Of a stretch of DNA of 64,000 nt, positions 32,416 through 40,104 are shown piece by piece. A program made the translations under genes and the position numbers. The DNA comes from CAXBBB01 sp963815505 (GTDB lineage Bacteria > Bacteroidota > Rhodothermia > Rhodothermales > BA12): contig CAWFGU010000023.1 in NCBI GenBank assembly GCA_963815505.1, positions 1-64,000 on the forward strand, in the 5' to 3' direction. Each line of letters begins with the position of its first letter. Positions within the stretch are counted from its first letter, which is position 1. Below the pieces are notes generated by a model. That model did no database searches. It was given only the letters and a program-made list of their open reading frames with translations, and was not told where the DNA came from.

Positions 32416-34065
32416 CTACGCCACATCGCTCGCCGCCGCGCGCCCGGCCCTGAGGCCCGAAAAGAGGCAGCCGCCCAAGAACGTGCCTTCGAGCGAGCGG
32501 TAGCCGTGCATGCCGCCTCCGCCGAAGCCCGCCGCCTCGCCCGCGGCGTAGAGTCCTGGAATCGGGTTGCCGTCGTCGCCCAGAGCGCGGGCCGAGAGGT
32601 CGGTTTCGAGTCCGCCCAGTGTTTTGCGGGTGAGCAGGTTGAGGCGGACGGCGATGAGCGGACCGGCGGCGGGGTCGAGCAGGCGGTGCGGCGGGGCGAC
32701 GCGGATCAGCTTGTCGCCCAGGTAGGTGCGGGCCTGGCGCAGCGCGGCGATCTGCAAGTCTTTGGTGAACGGATTGTCCATCTCGCGGTCGCGCGCCACG
32801 ACTTCGCGCTCGACCTGTTCGTAGGCCAGCAGCGGCTGGTCGGTCAGCGCGTTCATCTGGTCGACCAGAGCGCGCAAATCGTCGGCGACGATGAAGTCGG
32901 CCCCGCGCTGTTTGAACGCCTCGACCGGAGCCGGAGCGCCCTTTTTGAGCCGCCCCAGCACTCCGCGGATGCTCTTGCCGGTCAGATCGGGGTTCTGCTC
33001 GCTGCCCGACAGTGCGAACTCCTTTTCGATGATGCGCTGCGTGAGCACGAACCACGAGTAGTCGTAGCCCGTCGACACGATGTGTTCGAGCGTGCCCAGC
33101 GTGTCGAAGCCCGGCAGACACGGCACGGGGAGGCGCTTGCCGGTCGCGTCGAGCCACAGCGACGACGGGCCGGGCAGGATGCGGATGCCGTGGTCGGTCC
33201 AGACCGGCGAGTGGTTGGCGATGCCCTCGCAATAGTGCCACATGCGGTCGGGGTGGATGACGCGCGCGCCCGCCGATTGCGCGTGGCCGATCATCTCGCC
33301 GTCGACGTGATCCGGCACGCCGACGAGCATCTTGTCCGGCACGCGTCCCATCCGCGCAGGCCAGTTCTTTCGGACGAGATCAACGTTGGCCCCGATGCCA
33401 CCGCTCGTCACCACGACAGCTCCCGCCTTCAACTCGAAGCTGCCGACGACCTCGCGGTTGGATGGCGCACCGCGTTCTACTTGACTCGGCGCGAGTACGT
33501 CGCCCGCCGCGCCCTCGACGTGCCCGTCCGTGACGATCAGCCCGGTCACGCGGTGGCGGAAGCGCAGTTCGATCCGTCCAGCATCGGCGTGCGCCCGGAC
33601 GCGCCGCTCGAACGGAGCCACGATCCCCGGCCCAGTCCCCCAGACGACGTGGAAGCGCGGAACCGAGTTGCCCGGCCCCGTCGCCAGCCCGCCGCCGCGC
33701 TCGGCCCATCCGACGACCGGAAAGAAGCCGACGCCCTGCTCCTTGAGCCACGCCCGCTTCTCGCCCGCTGCCCAGTCTACGTAGGCCTCGGCCCACCGGC
33801 GCGGCCAGTGGTCGTCGTCCCGGTCGAAGCCCGCCGTGCCCAGCCAGTCCTGCCACGCCAGCGCTCGCGAGTCCTTTATGCGCATGCGCCGCTGCTCGGG
33901 CGTGTCGACGAGAAACAGGCCACCGAACGACCACCACGCCTGTCCGCCCAGGCTCTGCTCGGGCTCCTGGTCCAGCACGATTACGCGCCGCCCCGCATCG
34001 GCCGCTTCGGCGGCGGCTACGAGTCCAGCCAGTCCGGCACCTATCACGATCACGTCTGCGTCCAT
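32416..34065 (-). CDS. FAD-binding dehydrogenase (fumarate reductase/KstD-like flavoprotein)
   Basis: A 549-residue flavoprotein. The N-terminal Rossmann motif is VIVIGAGLAGLVAAAEAADA, with RRVIVLDQEPE ending in the ribose-binding acidic residue. The FAD-binding end is GNPIPGLYAAGEAAGFGGGG and MHGYRSLEGTFLGGCLFSGL. The middle holds GGQAWWSFGGLFLVDTPEQR. This combination matches the uncharacterised FAD-binding dehydrogenases annotated next to fumarate reductase and 3-ketosteroid dehydrogenases (PRK12834-type). The substrate is unknown. No iron-sulfur or cytochrome subunit is adjacent, so it likely acts alone. Full length. Confidence 0.8.
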   Translation of the reverse strand: MDADVIVIGAGLAGLVAAAEAADAGRRVIVLDQEPEQSLGGQAWWSFGGLFLVDTPEQRRMRIKDSRALAWQDWLGTAGFDRDDDHWPRRWAEAYVDWAAGEKRAWLKEQGVGFFPVVGWAERGGGLATGPGNSVPRFHVVWGTGPGIVAPFERRVRAHADAGRIELRFRHRVTGLIVTDGHVEGAAGDVLAPSQVERGAPSNREVVGSFELKAGAVVVTSGGIGANVDLVRKNWPARMGRVPDKMLVGVPDHVDGEMIGHAQSAGARVIHPDRMWHYCEGIANHSPVWTDHGIRILPGPSSLWLDATGKRLPVPCLPGFDTLGTLEHIVSTGYDYSWFVLTQRIIEKEFALSGSEQNPDLTGKSIRGVLGRLKKGAPAPVEAFKQRGADFIVADDLRALVDQMNALTDQPLLAYEQVEREVVARDREMDNPFTKDLQIAALRQARTYLGDKLIRVAPPHRLLDPAAGPLIAVRLNLLTRKTLGGLETDLSARALGDDGNPIPGLYAAGEAAGFGGGGMHGYRSLEGTFLGGCLFSGLRAGRAAASDVA

Positions 34066-34133
34066 GCGGGCAAGATAGCCGAGCCGAGCAACGAATCCGC
34101 GCTCGTATCTTCCTGGAGAAAACGTCGATCCTC

Positions 34134-34543
34134 ATGCGCCTTGTCGCTCTACTTCTGCTGTCTGTGCTACCTACCTGCGCGCCAGACACCACATTGATCG
34201 ACCCAGAGGAGCAGAAACAGACGTTTATCCTGCCGTTCGAGACCGCCCCTAAGCTCCTGCCCGATCACACGACGGCGCTCGCCGAGATGCAGCGCCAGGT
34301 CCGGTGGCCGGACTCGCTGCGAGCGGCAGGTGTCGAGGGCCGCGTGATCGTGCAGTTCACTGTGTCGAAACAGGGCACCGTTGTCGATCCGTTCGTCGTG
34401 CGCAGCGTGCATTCTGAGCTAGACGCCGAGTCGTGCGCGTCATCCGAACGCTCCGCTTCGCACCCGTCGAACAGCAAGGCAAGCCAGTCGAAGTACCGAT
34501 GACGCTGCCAGTCACGTTCCGTCTGGATCGGCATGCCAACTAG
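34134..34543 (+). CDS. TonB C-terminal-domain lipoprotein (apparent frameshift)
   Basis: MRLVALLLLSVLPTCAPDTT is a lipoprotein-like signal. A single TonB C-terminal domain follows: MQRQVRWPDSLRAAGVEGRV, IVQFTVSKQGTVVDPFVVRS. Near 34430 the frame breaks, and the next frame restores the domain end (VRVIRTLRFAPVEQQGKPVE, VPMTLPVTFRLDRHAN, stop 34541-34543). It resembles the TonB domains of the M56 protein 2 kb upstream and is probably a paralogue. With the shift uncorrected the frame ends at 34502. TonB domains of this kind act in the periplasm; partner unknown. Confidence 0.6.
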
Positions 34544-34576
34544 AAAGCGTGGTGTTGTATTTTGGTTAGCTATCAC

Positions 34577-35260
34577 CATGATTCGTGTGCGCCTCGCTGA
34601 CTGCTCTACTCGCCCTGTCGCTGCGCCCTTCCGCTTGCCGCGCAAAGCCGGCCGACTCGGTCATAGCGCAGTCGCCGAGCGGATGCCTGACGCCGCAGAT
34701 GCCCGACACGCGGACGGCGCTCGCCGACCTGCAGCGCGCGCTCGTCTACTCTCCCGCAGCGCTCGCGCTGGACGCCGAAGGGCACGTCATCGTCCAGTTC
34801 GTCGTCGGCGCAGGGCGATGTCGTCGACTCGGTCGTGGTGCGCGGTCTCGCCGGTGGCTGCGACGACGAGGCGGTTCGGGCGGTCGCTACGTTCCGATTC
34901 ACGCCGGGCGCGCAGCGAGGCCGCACGGAAATCCAGATGACGCTCCCGATCACGTTCCGGCTCAGGAGTGAGGGCGCGCGCGCTTCGTTCGGTCTGCAGC
35001 CGTCGGACTCGACGAGCCGGACGCGCTCACGGTCAAACAGCAACTGAGCGCGCTGCGGGAGCAACTGCCGGGCAAACGCTTCACTCTGGTCGAAGCCCGC
35101 ATAGCCGACGGCGAACTGGCCGACCTCACAGTCGTCGACTCCGAGTGCGCCGACGAGGACACGCGCGCACTGGAGCAAGCCGAAGCGCAGTCCGCTTTCC
35201 GCAATCGTCCATGGACGGTGCGGCGTGCGCGTCATGGTCGAGTGTTCTGACGCGCAATAG
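34577..35260 (+). pseudogene. TonB-domain protein, multiply frameshifted paralogue
   Basis: Pieces of one protein lie in successive frames. A signal-like start comes first (MIR at 34577 or GTG 34585, CASLTALLALSL), then MPDTRTALADLQRALVYSPA and EGHVIVQFVV. After about 34810 comes DVVDSVVVRGLAGGCDDEAV with RTEIQMTLPITFRL. After about 34980 comes PDALTVKQQLSALREQLPGK, FTLVEARIADGELADLTVVD. After about 35215 comes CGVRVMVECSDAQ with stop 35258-35260. The last parts match the C-terminal module repeated in the M56 protein at 29514. At least three shifts in 680 bp suggest decay, although assembly error cannot be excluded. Confidence 0.55.
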
Positions 35261-35277
35261 ACGGAGGCTGGGCGGAC

Positions 35278-35774
35278 TCACTGCGTCCGGCTGTCGACGG
35301 TGCACGTGGTGCGGATGCCGCCCCGGACGTTGTACTCGGTCGTGAGCAGCAGATAATCGGCGTCGGGCAGGTGGCGATGCAGATCGCCGAACATGAGCGC
35401 CGTCACGTCCTCCTGCGCTGCGCCGATGCCGCGCCACGAGGTGAGGTAGTACTTGAGGCTCTTGAGTTCGAGCACGTGCGATCCGGGGACGTACTCGACG
35501 CGCACGACGCCGAAGTCGGGCAGGCCCGAGAACGGGCAGAGCGCGCTGAACTCGCCCGGCTCGGTCTGATACACCACCACCTGCCGCTGCTCGTGCGGAT
35601 AGGGCATCACGTGGATCTCGCTGCTGCCGCGTGCGACGGCGGCAAGAACAGGTGGACGTGGCCTTCGGGTTCGATGCCGTAGGTCGCCATGTAGTCGAGC
35701 GCTTCCTGCGTGTGGCGCGCGGCCTGCTCGGCAGCGGCTTGGGCACGGTCGGTGACAGTGGGAGATTCAAGCAT
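35278..35774 (-). CDS. queF: NADPH-dependent 7-cyano-7-deazaguanine reductase QueF (apparent frameshift)
   Basis: The start ATG at 35772-35774 gives MLESPTVTDRAQAAAEQAAR and LDYMATYGIEPEGHVHLFL. Near 35640-35655 the frame shifts to the main body MPYPHEQRQVVVYQTEPGEF, SALCPFSGLPDFGVVRVEY, HVLELKSLKYYLTSWRGIGA and YNVRGGIRTTCTVD. The catalytic cysteine is in SALCPFSG, and ELKSLKYY is the QueF hallmark. The enzyme reduces preQ0 to preQ1 in queuosine synthesis in the cytoplasm. queD and queC lie 400-900 bp to the right on the opposite strand. The main body alone (35278-35610) lacks the first ~55 residues. Confidence 0.85.
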
Positions 35775-35940
35775 ATTCGTTCTGATATGAGCGACGGTTG
35801 AGGAGAAGCGGACCGACCTCAGACGGTCCGGCGATTAGATGCAGAGCCGACGAGAGCGTCCGAAATCGTCCTGTTTGAGCGAGTTTGGACGAGTCACACG
35901 GTGTGTGTTTCAGCGACCGCAGGGGCGCATCAGCCCGAGC

Positions 35941-36019
35941 GACGTAAGCCTTGATTTTTCGGTCCTGGCGCTTGGCCTGAGCGAAGCCGAGGGGTATCAA
36001 GACAAAAGGACGGACAACA
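35941..36019. repeat. Dispersed ~80-bp repeat, copy 2
   Basis: GACGTAAGCCTTGATTTTTC, then GGTCCTGGCG, GCCTGAGCGAAGCCGAGGGG and AAAAGGACGGACAACA closely match 25281-25361. It lies between queF and queD, which diverge, and may have displaced their promoter region. The partly complementary ends suggest it can fold. Confidence 0.6.
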
Positions 36020-36176
36020 TTCGATAGATCGATCGCCGGTCTCTTCTTAAAGGCGGTCGAGGGCGCAAACAGCCGCGGCTTCCTCCTGTTCGCCCTCCAC
36101 GCCCCCAACACACCGAATCCGCACGATCCCCAAACGGTCTATCGTAGCTTGGGCGCAGTTTTCGACCCGACGCGCG

Positions 36177-36662
36177 ATGGAAAAAGCCGCCAAACGATTC
36201 CGCTGGGAAGGCGCCCACCGCCTGCCCGACCACGACGGCCTGTGCCGCAACCTGCACGGCCACTCCTACGAGATGTGGGTCGAAGCCGAAGGATACGCGT
36301 CGCACGCCGATGGGATGCTCGTCGACTTCCACGAGTTGAAACGCATCCTCGGCCCGCTCGTCGACGCCTGGGACCACGCGACGCTCGTCGGCAAGGGCGA
36401 TGAAGAGCTGCTGAGTATGCTCAAAGCCCTCAATCTCAAGCACTACGTCTTGCCCACAGACCCGACCGCCGAGGCCATCGCCGGGTACGCGGCGCGTCAC
36501 CTGGAGCGTCGCGCGGGAAGGCTGCTGCGCGAGCGAGGCGTCGAGACGGTCCGCGTGCGCGTATTCGAGACCGAGACGTGCTACGCCGAGTCGTCGATCT
36601 CGCTGGCAGCGCCTGCCTCTCACCGAGTGCCCGACGCACCGCGCGACAGTTGGATCGCATGA
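36177..36662 (+). CDS. queD: 6-carboxytetrahydropterin synthase QueD
   Basis: A 161-residue protein with zinc-binding histidines in EGAHRLPDHDG and LCRNLHGHSYEMWVEAEG (His-x-His), the MLVDFHELKRIL motif, VDAWDHATLVGKGD, LPTDPTAEAIAGYAARHLE and the ETETCYAESS end. These are the PTPS/QueD hallmarks. It converts 7,8-dihydroneopterin triphosphate to 6-carboxy-tetrahydropterin, the second step of 7-deazaguanine (queuosine) synthesis. Its TGA overlaps the queC ATG (ATGA at 36659-36662). Confidence 0.9.
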   Translation: MEKAAKRFRWEGAHRLPDHDGLCRNLHGHSYEMWVEAEGYASHADGMLVDFHELKRILGPLVDAWDHATLVGKGDEELLSMLKALNLKHYVLPTDPTAEAIAGYAARHLERRAGRLLRERGVETVRVRVFETETCYAESSISLAAPASHRVPDAPRDSWIA

Positions 36663-37408
36663 TCGAAGACTCCGAATCTTCCGCGCTCGTCCTCTTTTCG
36701 GGCGGGCAAGACTCGACGACGTGCTTGTTCTGGGCGCTGGAGCACTTCGCGCGCGTCGAGGCGATCGGCTTTCGCTACGGGCAGCGGCACGCCGTCGAGT
36801 TGGAGCAGGCTGGCGGCATCGCGCGCGATTTGGGCGTGCCGTTCGTCGTCCGAGACCTGGGACCGGCGCTGACGGGCGGAAGTGCGCTGACGGGCGAAGG
36901 CGATGTCGACGCGCCACACGCGCTCGACCCCGATCTGCCCGCGTCGTTCGTGCCGGGGCGCAACGCCGTCTTTCTGACGCTCGCATCGGCCCACGCCTAC
37001 ACGCGCGGTATTTCGGACGTGATCGGCGGGATGTGCCAGACGGACTATTCGGGCTACCCCGACTGTCGCCGCGTATTCGTCGACGCAATGCAGACGAGCC
37101 TGACGCTGGCAATGGGCCGCGACCTGCGCCTGCACACGCCGCTGATGTACCTCGACAAAGCCCAAACGTGGAAGCTCGCCGCCGACACGCCCGACGCCAG
37201 CGGGCTGAACGCGCTCGAGACCGTCCGCCTGCGCAGTCATACGGACTACGACGGCAACCGTACCCTGCTGAACGCGTGGGGATACGGTACGTTGGGAAAC
37301 GCCGCTAGCCGACTTCGCGCCCGAGGATACGCTCAGGCCTACGACTCGGGATGGCTACCTGACGATGCCCCGGCCCCGGACGCCGCCGCCCGCGCTGCCG
37401 AAGGTTGA
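36659..37408 (+). CDS. queC: 7-cyano-7-deazaguanine synthase QueC, lacking the usual zinc cysteines
   Basis: ATG 36659 overlaps the queD stop. The PP-loop SSALVLFSGGQDSTTCLFWA, FRYGQRHAVELEQA, PGRNAVFLTLASAHAYTRGI and SDVIGGMCQTDYSGYPDCR are all characteristic of QueC, which converts carboxydeazaguanine to preQ0 with ATP and ammonia. In the C-terminal region, where most QueC proteins have HTCYEG...GCGECPAC with four zinc-binding cysteines, this reads HTDYDGNRT...GYGTLGNAAS followed by RLRARGYAQAY. All four ligand cysteines are replaced, while the flanks are conserved. I see no frameshift explaining it. Its last 70 bp overlap the convergent kinase gene. Confidence 0.85.
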   Translation: MIEDSESSALVLFSGGQDSTTCLFWALEHFARVEAIGFRYGQRHAVELEQAGGIARDLGVPFVVRDLGPALTGGSALTGEGDVDAPHALDPDLPASFVPGRNAVFLTLASAHAYTRGISDVIGGMCQTDYSGYPDCRRVFVDAMQTSLTLAMGRDLRLHTPLMYLDKAQTWKLAADTPDASGLNALETVRLRSHTDYDGNRTLLNAWGYGTLGNAASRLRARGYAQAYDSGWLPDDAPAPDAAARAAEG

Positions 37409-39240
37409 GCGAGATCATCGAGCAGCGCGCTCAGGTGCTCGCGCCGGATCGGCTTGGTCAGCACGCGCTCGTCCGGTAGCCCGAGCGTGGCCGACGTTTC
37501 GCCGGTCAGGAACGCGACCGTGGGCTGCACGTCGGCAGGCAACTCGGCGCGCAGTTGATCGACCAGATCGGTTCCGCTCAACTCCGGCATGTGCACGTCG
37601 GTGAGGAGGATGTCGAACGGCGATCCCTGGGCAATGGCGGCGCGCAGCAAGCCCAGCGCTTCGATGCCGCTCTCGGCCAGCGTCGGGCGCACGCCGATGG
37701 ATTCGAGCAGTCGCTCGCCGACGCGGCGGTTGATTCGGTCGTCGTCGACGAAGAGCACGCGTAGCGCAGCATGGTCGGCTCGACCGGGCGATTCGGCGGC
37801 TACGGACGGATCGACTGTCAGGGGGACACCCGACGTGTCCGACGGCTTGGGCGCGTCGGCTAGCGGCGATTGGGGAGCAGCGTCGCACAGGAGCGACAGG
37901 GTGAACGTCGATCCGCTTCCGGGCGTACTCTCGATTAGGATGTCGCCGTCCATCAGGCGGGCGAGGCTACGCGAGATGGTCAACCCCAGTCCCGTTCCGC
38001 CGTAGCGCCGCGTCGTCGACGCATCGGCCTGGGTGAAGGAATCGAAGAGCGTCGCCAGCTTGTCGTGGGCGATGCCGATGCCCGTATCGTTCACGTGCAT
38101 GAGGATGCGCACGCGGCCAGCCTCATCCTCGCCACTCACGTGGACCGTCACCGATCCGTGGTCCGTGAACTTGATGGCGTTGGAGAGCAGGTTGAGCAGC
38201 ACCTGACGCACGCGCGTCGCATCGCCCCAGACGTGCCGCACGTCGGCGCCGAGCACGCGCAACTCCAGCCCCTGCTCACGCGCTGCTGGAGCGACGATGG
38301 AGGCGGCTTCGCGTGCGATTTCGACCGGATCTATGGGCACGCGTTCGAGATCGACGGCACCCGCTTCGATTTTGGAGAAGTCGAGCACGTCGCCGATGAC
38401 GGTGAGCAAGGCGCCCGCCGACGAGTGGATTACGCTGACGGCTTCGGCGTCGGCGGGTTCAAGATTCGACGTGCCGAGTAGATCGGCCATACCGATAACG
38501 CCGTTTAGCGGAGTCCGCATTTCGTGGCTCATCGTCGCCAGAAACTCGCTCTTGGCCCGAGCTGCCGACTCGGCAGCGCGGCGCGCATCGGCCAGCGTCG
38601 CGTTGAGACTGCGCAGCCGATGTTCGGTAGCCAGCCGCGTCGCCGTAGTGAGCGTCAGGATCACGCCCATCGTGAAGTTGCTCAGCATCAGCGCGTAGGC
38701 GGTATGAGGCGTGAGATCGCCCCTATAGAGCCCAGCGGCCAGCACACACAGCGCCGCCGCAATGAGCGGAAGCACCTCCCACCAGTGCCGAGCCAGTGCG
38801 CCGATGGACGCAGAGGCGAGCAGCGGAACGATGATAAGCCAGATGGGCGCCCACTCCGTCCCGCCGATGATCGTGGTGTTCATGTCGATCAGCACGACCA
38901 GATAGGCGAGCACCACGACGACGGGCCACGAGCGGTCGCGGAGCCACGAAGAGCGCCACGCCGCCAGCCCACACAGCAGCACGACGGAGAACATGACGAT
39001 TCCTGACTTGCTGCTCAGACTCGGCGATGAAAGCTCGATGGCGGCATTCGTCGCCACTCCAATAATGCCCGCAAATATCAGTAGCGCGACGTGCATCCAG
39101 CCGCGCGGAACGGTGGCGACGCGCTGAGCGATGCTTATCGGCTTGCGTTGAGAGCGATCTACCACGATCAGTGGGCCGGGAAGTAGGAGTGTGCCGCACA
39201 TGTATCGGCGGGTAAAGTACGAGTTGAAGCGCTGCGCCAT
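37339..39240 (-). CDS. Membrane hybrid histidine kinase with C-terminal receiver domain
   Basis: A 633-residue protein. About seven membrane helices occupy residues ~45-195 (VALLIFAGIIGVATNAAIEL, WPVVVVLAYLVVLIDMNTTI, EVLPLIAAALCVLAAGLY). A short linker leads to HisKA (KSEFLATMSHEMRTPLNGVI, phospho-accepting His) and HATPase (N box LLNLLSNAIKFTD, G1 DTGIGIAHDKL, G2 GGTGLGLTISRSLARLM). A receiver domain follows (VLFVDDDRINRRVGERLLES; phospho-acceptor in LLTDVHMPELSG; VLTKPI). It probably senses a membrane or intracellular cue and relays phosphate to an unlinked regulator. The 3' end overlaps queC tail to tail. Confidence 0.9.
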   Translation of the reverse strand: MAQRFNSYFTRRYMCGTLLLPGPLIVVDRSQRKPISIAQRVATVPRGWMHVALLIFAGIIGVATNAAIELSSPSLSSKSGIVMFSVVLLCGLAAWRSSWLRDRSWPVVVVLAYLVVLIDMNTTIIGGTEWAPIWLIIVPLLASASIGALARHWWEVLPLIAAALCVLAAGLYRGDLTPHTAYALMLSNFTMGVILTLTTATRLATEHRLRSLNATLADARRAAESAARAKSEFLATMSHEMRTPLNGVIGMADLLGTSNLEPADAEAVSVIHSSAGALLTVIGDVLDFSKIEAGAVDLERVPIDPVEIAREAASIVAPAAREQGLELRVLGADVRHVWGDATRVRQVLLNLLSNAIKFTDHGSVTVHVSGEDEAGRVRILMHVNDTGIGIAHDKLATLFDSFTQADASTTRRYGGTGLGLTISRSLARLMDGDILIESTPGSGSTFTLSLLCDAAPQSPLADAPKPSDTSGVPLTVDPSVAAESPGRADHAALRVLFVDDDRINRRVGERLLESIGVRPTLAESGIEALGLLRAAIAQGSPFDILLTDVHMPELSGTDLVDQLRAELPADVQPTVAFLTGETSATLGLPDERVLTKPIRREHLSALLDDLAQPSAARAAASGAGASSGSHPES

Positions 39241-39497
39241 CGCAAACCCGGCTCTGCTCCGTCACCGAACGTGTGGTGGAGCGCGTCACGTACCCCTTAT
39301 CCCCGTCGGGAACGCCCATGCATATCAAACCAAATCACCCGCTCTCCTCTGGTCAGTCGACACTCTCGGCTCTTCTCACTCGCCCACGCCGCTCACAACG
39401 TGCTGACGCGCGATGAGATGTTTCGGAAACAGTCGCGGGGGAACTCATCCGTCGGCAGGAGCAACCGGTACGACCCCGGCACCCACGTCCTCCCATC

Positions 39498-39941
39498 ATG
39501 CCCGACTCTCCCACCTTCACCTACTGGCACGTCTGGACCGACGACGACGGCACCAGCCGCCAATCGCGCGCCACGCTGACCGGCTTCGAGAAGCAGAGCA
39601 TGGGTGGTGACGCCGATCCGCAGTGGAACAACCGGCTGATGGAGGGCGCCGTCCAGATTCTGTTCGCCGAACTCCCTCAGGGTTGGACGGGCGAGTGGCA
39701 CGAGAACCCGGCTCCCCAGTGGATCGTGCCGCTCTCGGGCAGGTGGTGGGTCGAGACGATGGACGGACAGCGCGTCGAGATGGGACCGGGCGAGGTCTCG
39801 TTCGGAGCCGATCAAGGCACGACCCAAGGCAAAGGTCACCGCTCCGGCACCGCTGCCGACGAGCCGTGCCGCATGATGATCGTCCAACTCGGCGAGCAGT
39901 GGGCGGCGGCGCGCCCGGGCGAGTTGGAGCAGAACAGGTAG
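39498..39941 (+). CDS. Cupin-domain protein
   Basis: A 147-residue protein. The segment WHENPAPQWIVPLSGRWWVE, then TMDGQRVEMGPGEVSFGAD and GHRSGTAADEPCRMMIVQL, follows the two cupin motifs (H-x-x-P...G...G and P-G-x-x-x-x...H). The first motif's histidine is present; the metal ligand set is partial. It may be an enzyme or a small-molecule sensor; no substrate is evident. It stands alone between two minus-strand genes. ATG 39498 is the first start. Confidence 0.7.
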   Translation: MPDSPTFTYWHVWTDDDGTSRQSRATLTGFEKQSMGGDADPQWNNRLMEGAVQILFAELPQGWTGEWHENPAPQWIVPLSGRWWVETMDGQRVEMGPGEVSFGADQGTTQGKGHRSGTAADEPCRMMIVQLGEQWAAARPGELEQNR

Positions 39942-40104
39942 CGGTTCGCACAGAATACCTCAGCCCGATGCCGACGATCAGCGGCCATGATCGGGCTGGT
40001 GTGTAAGCAGGGTCGGCTTGAGCATCATCGCCCGGAATAAACACAAAACGGCCGAGCGGACCGAAGCCCACTCGACCGAATCGAAGCCATCGAAGCAGCA
40101 ACCG

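Noticed and set aside
32506..34197. 563-codon plus-strand open frame antisense to the FAD dehydrogenase
   Set aside because: High-GC antisense shadow: no protein-like pattern, while the minus strand has an intact full-length flavoprotein.
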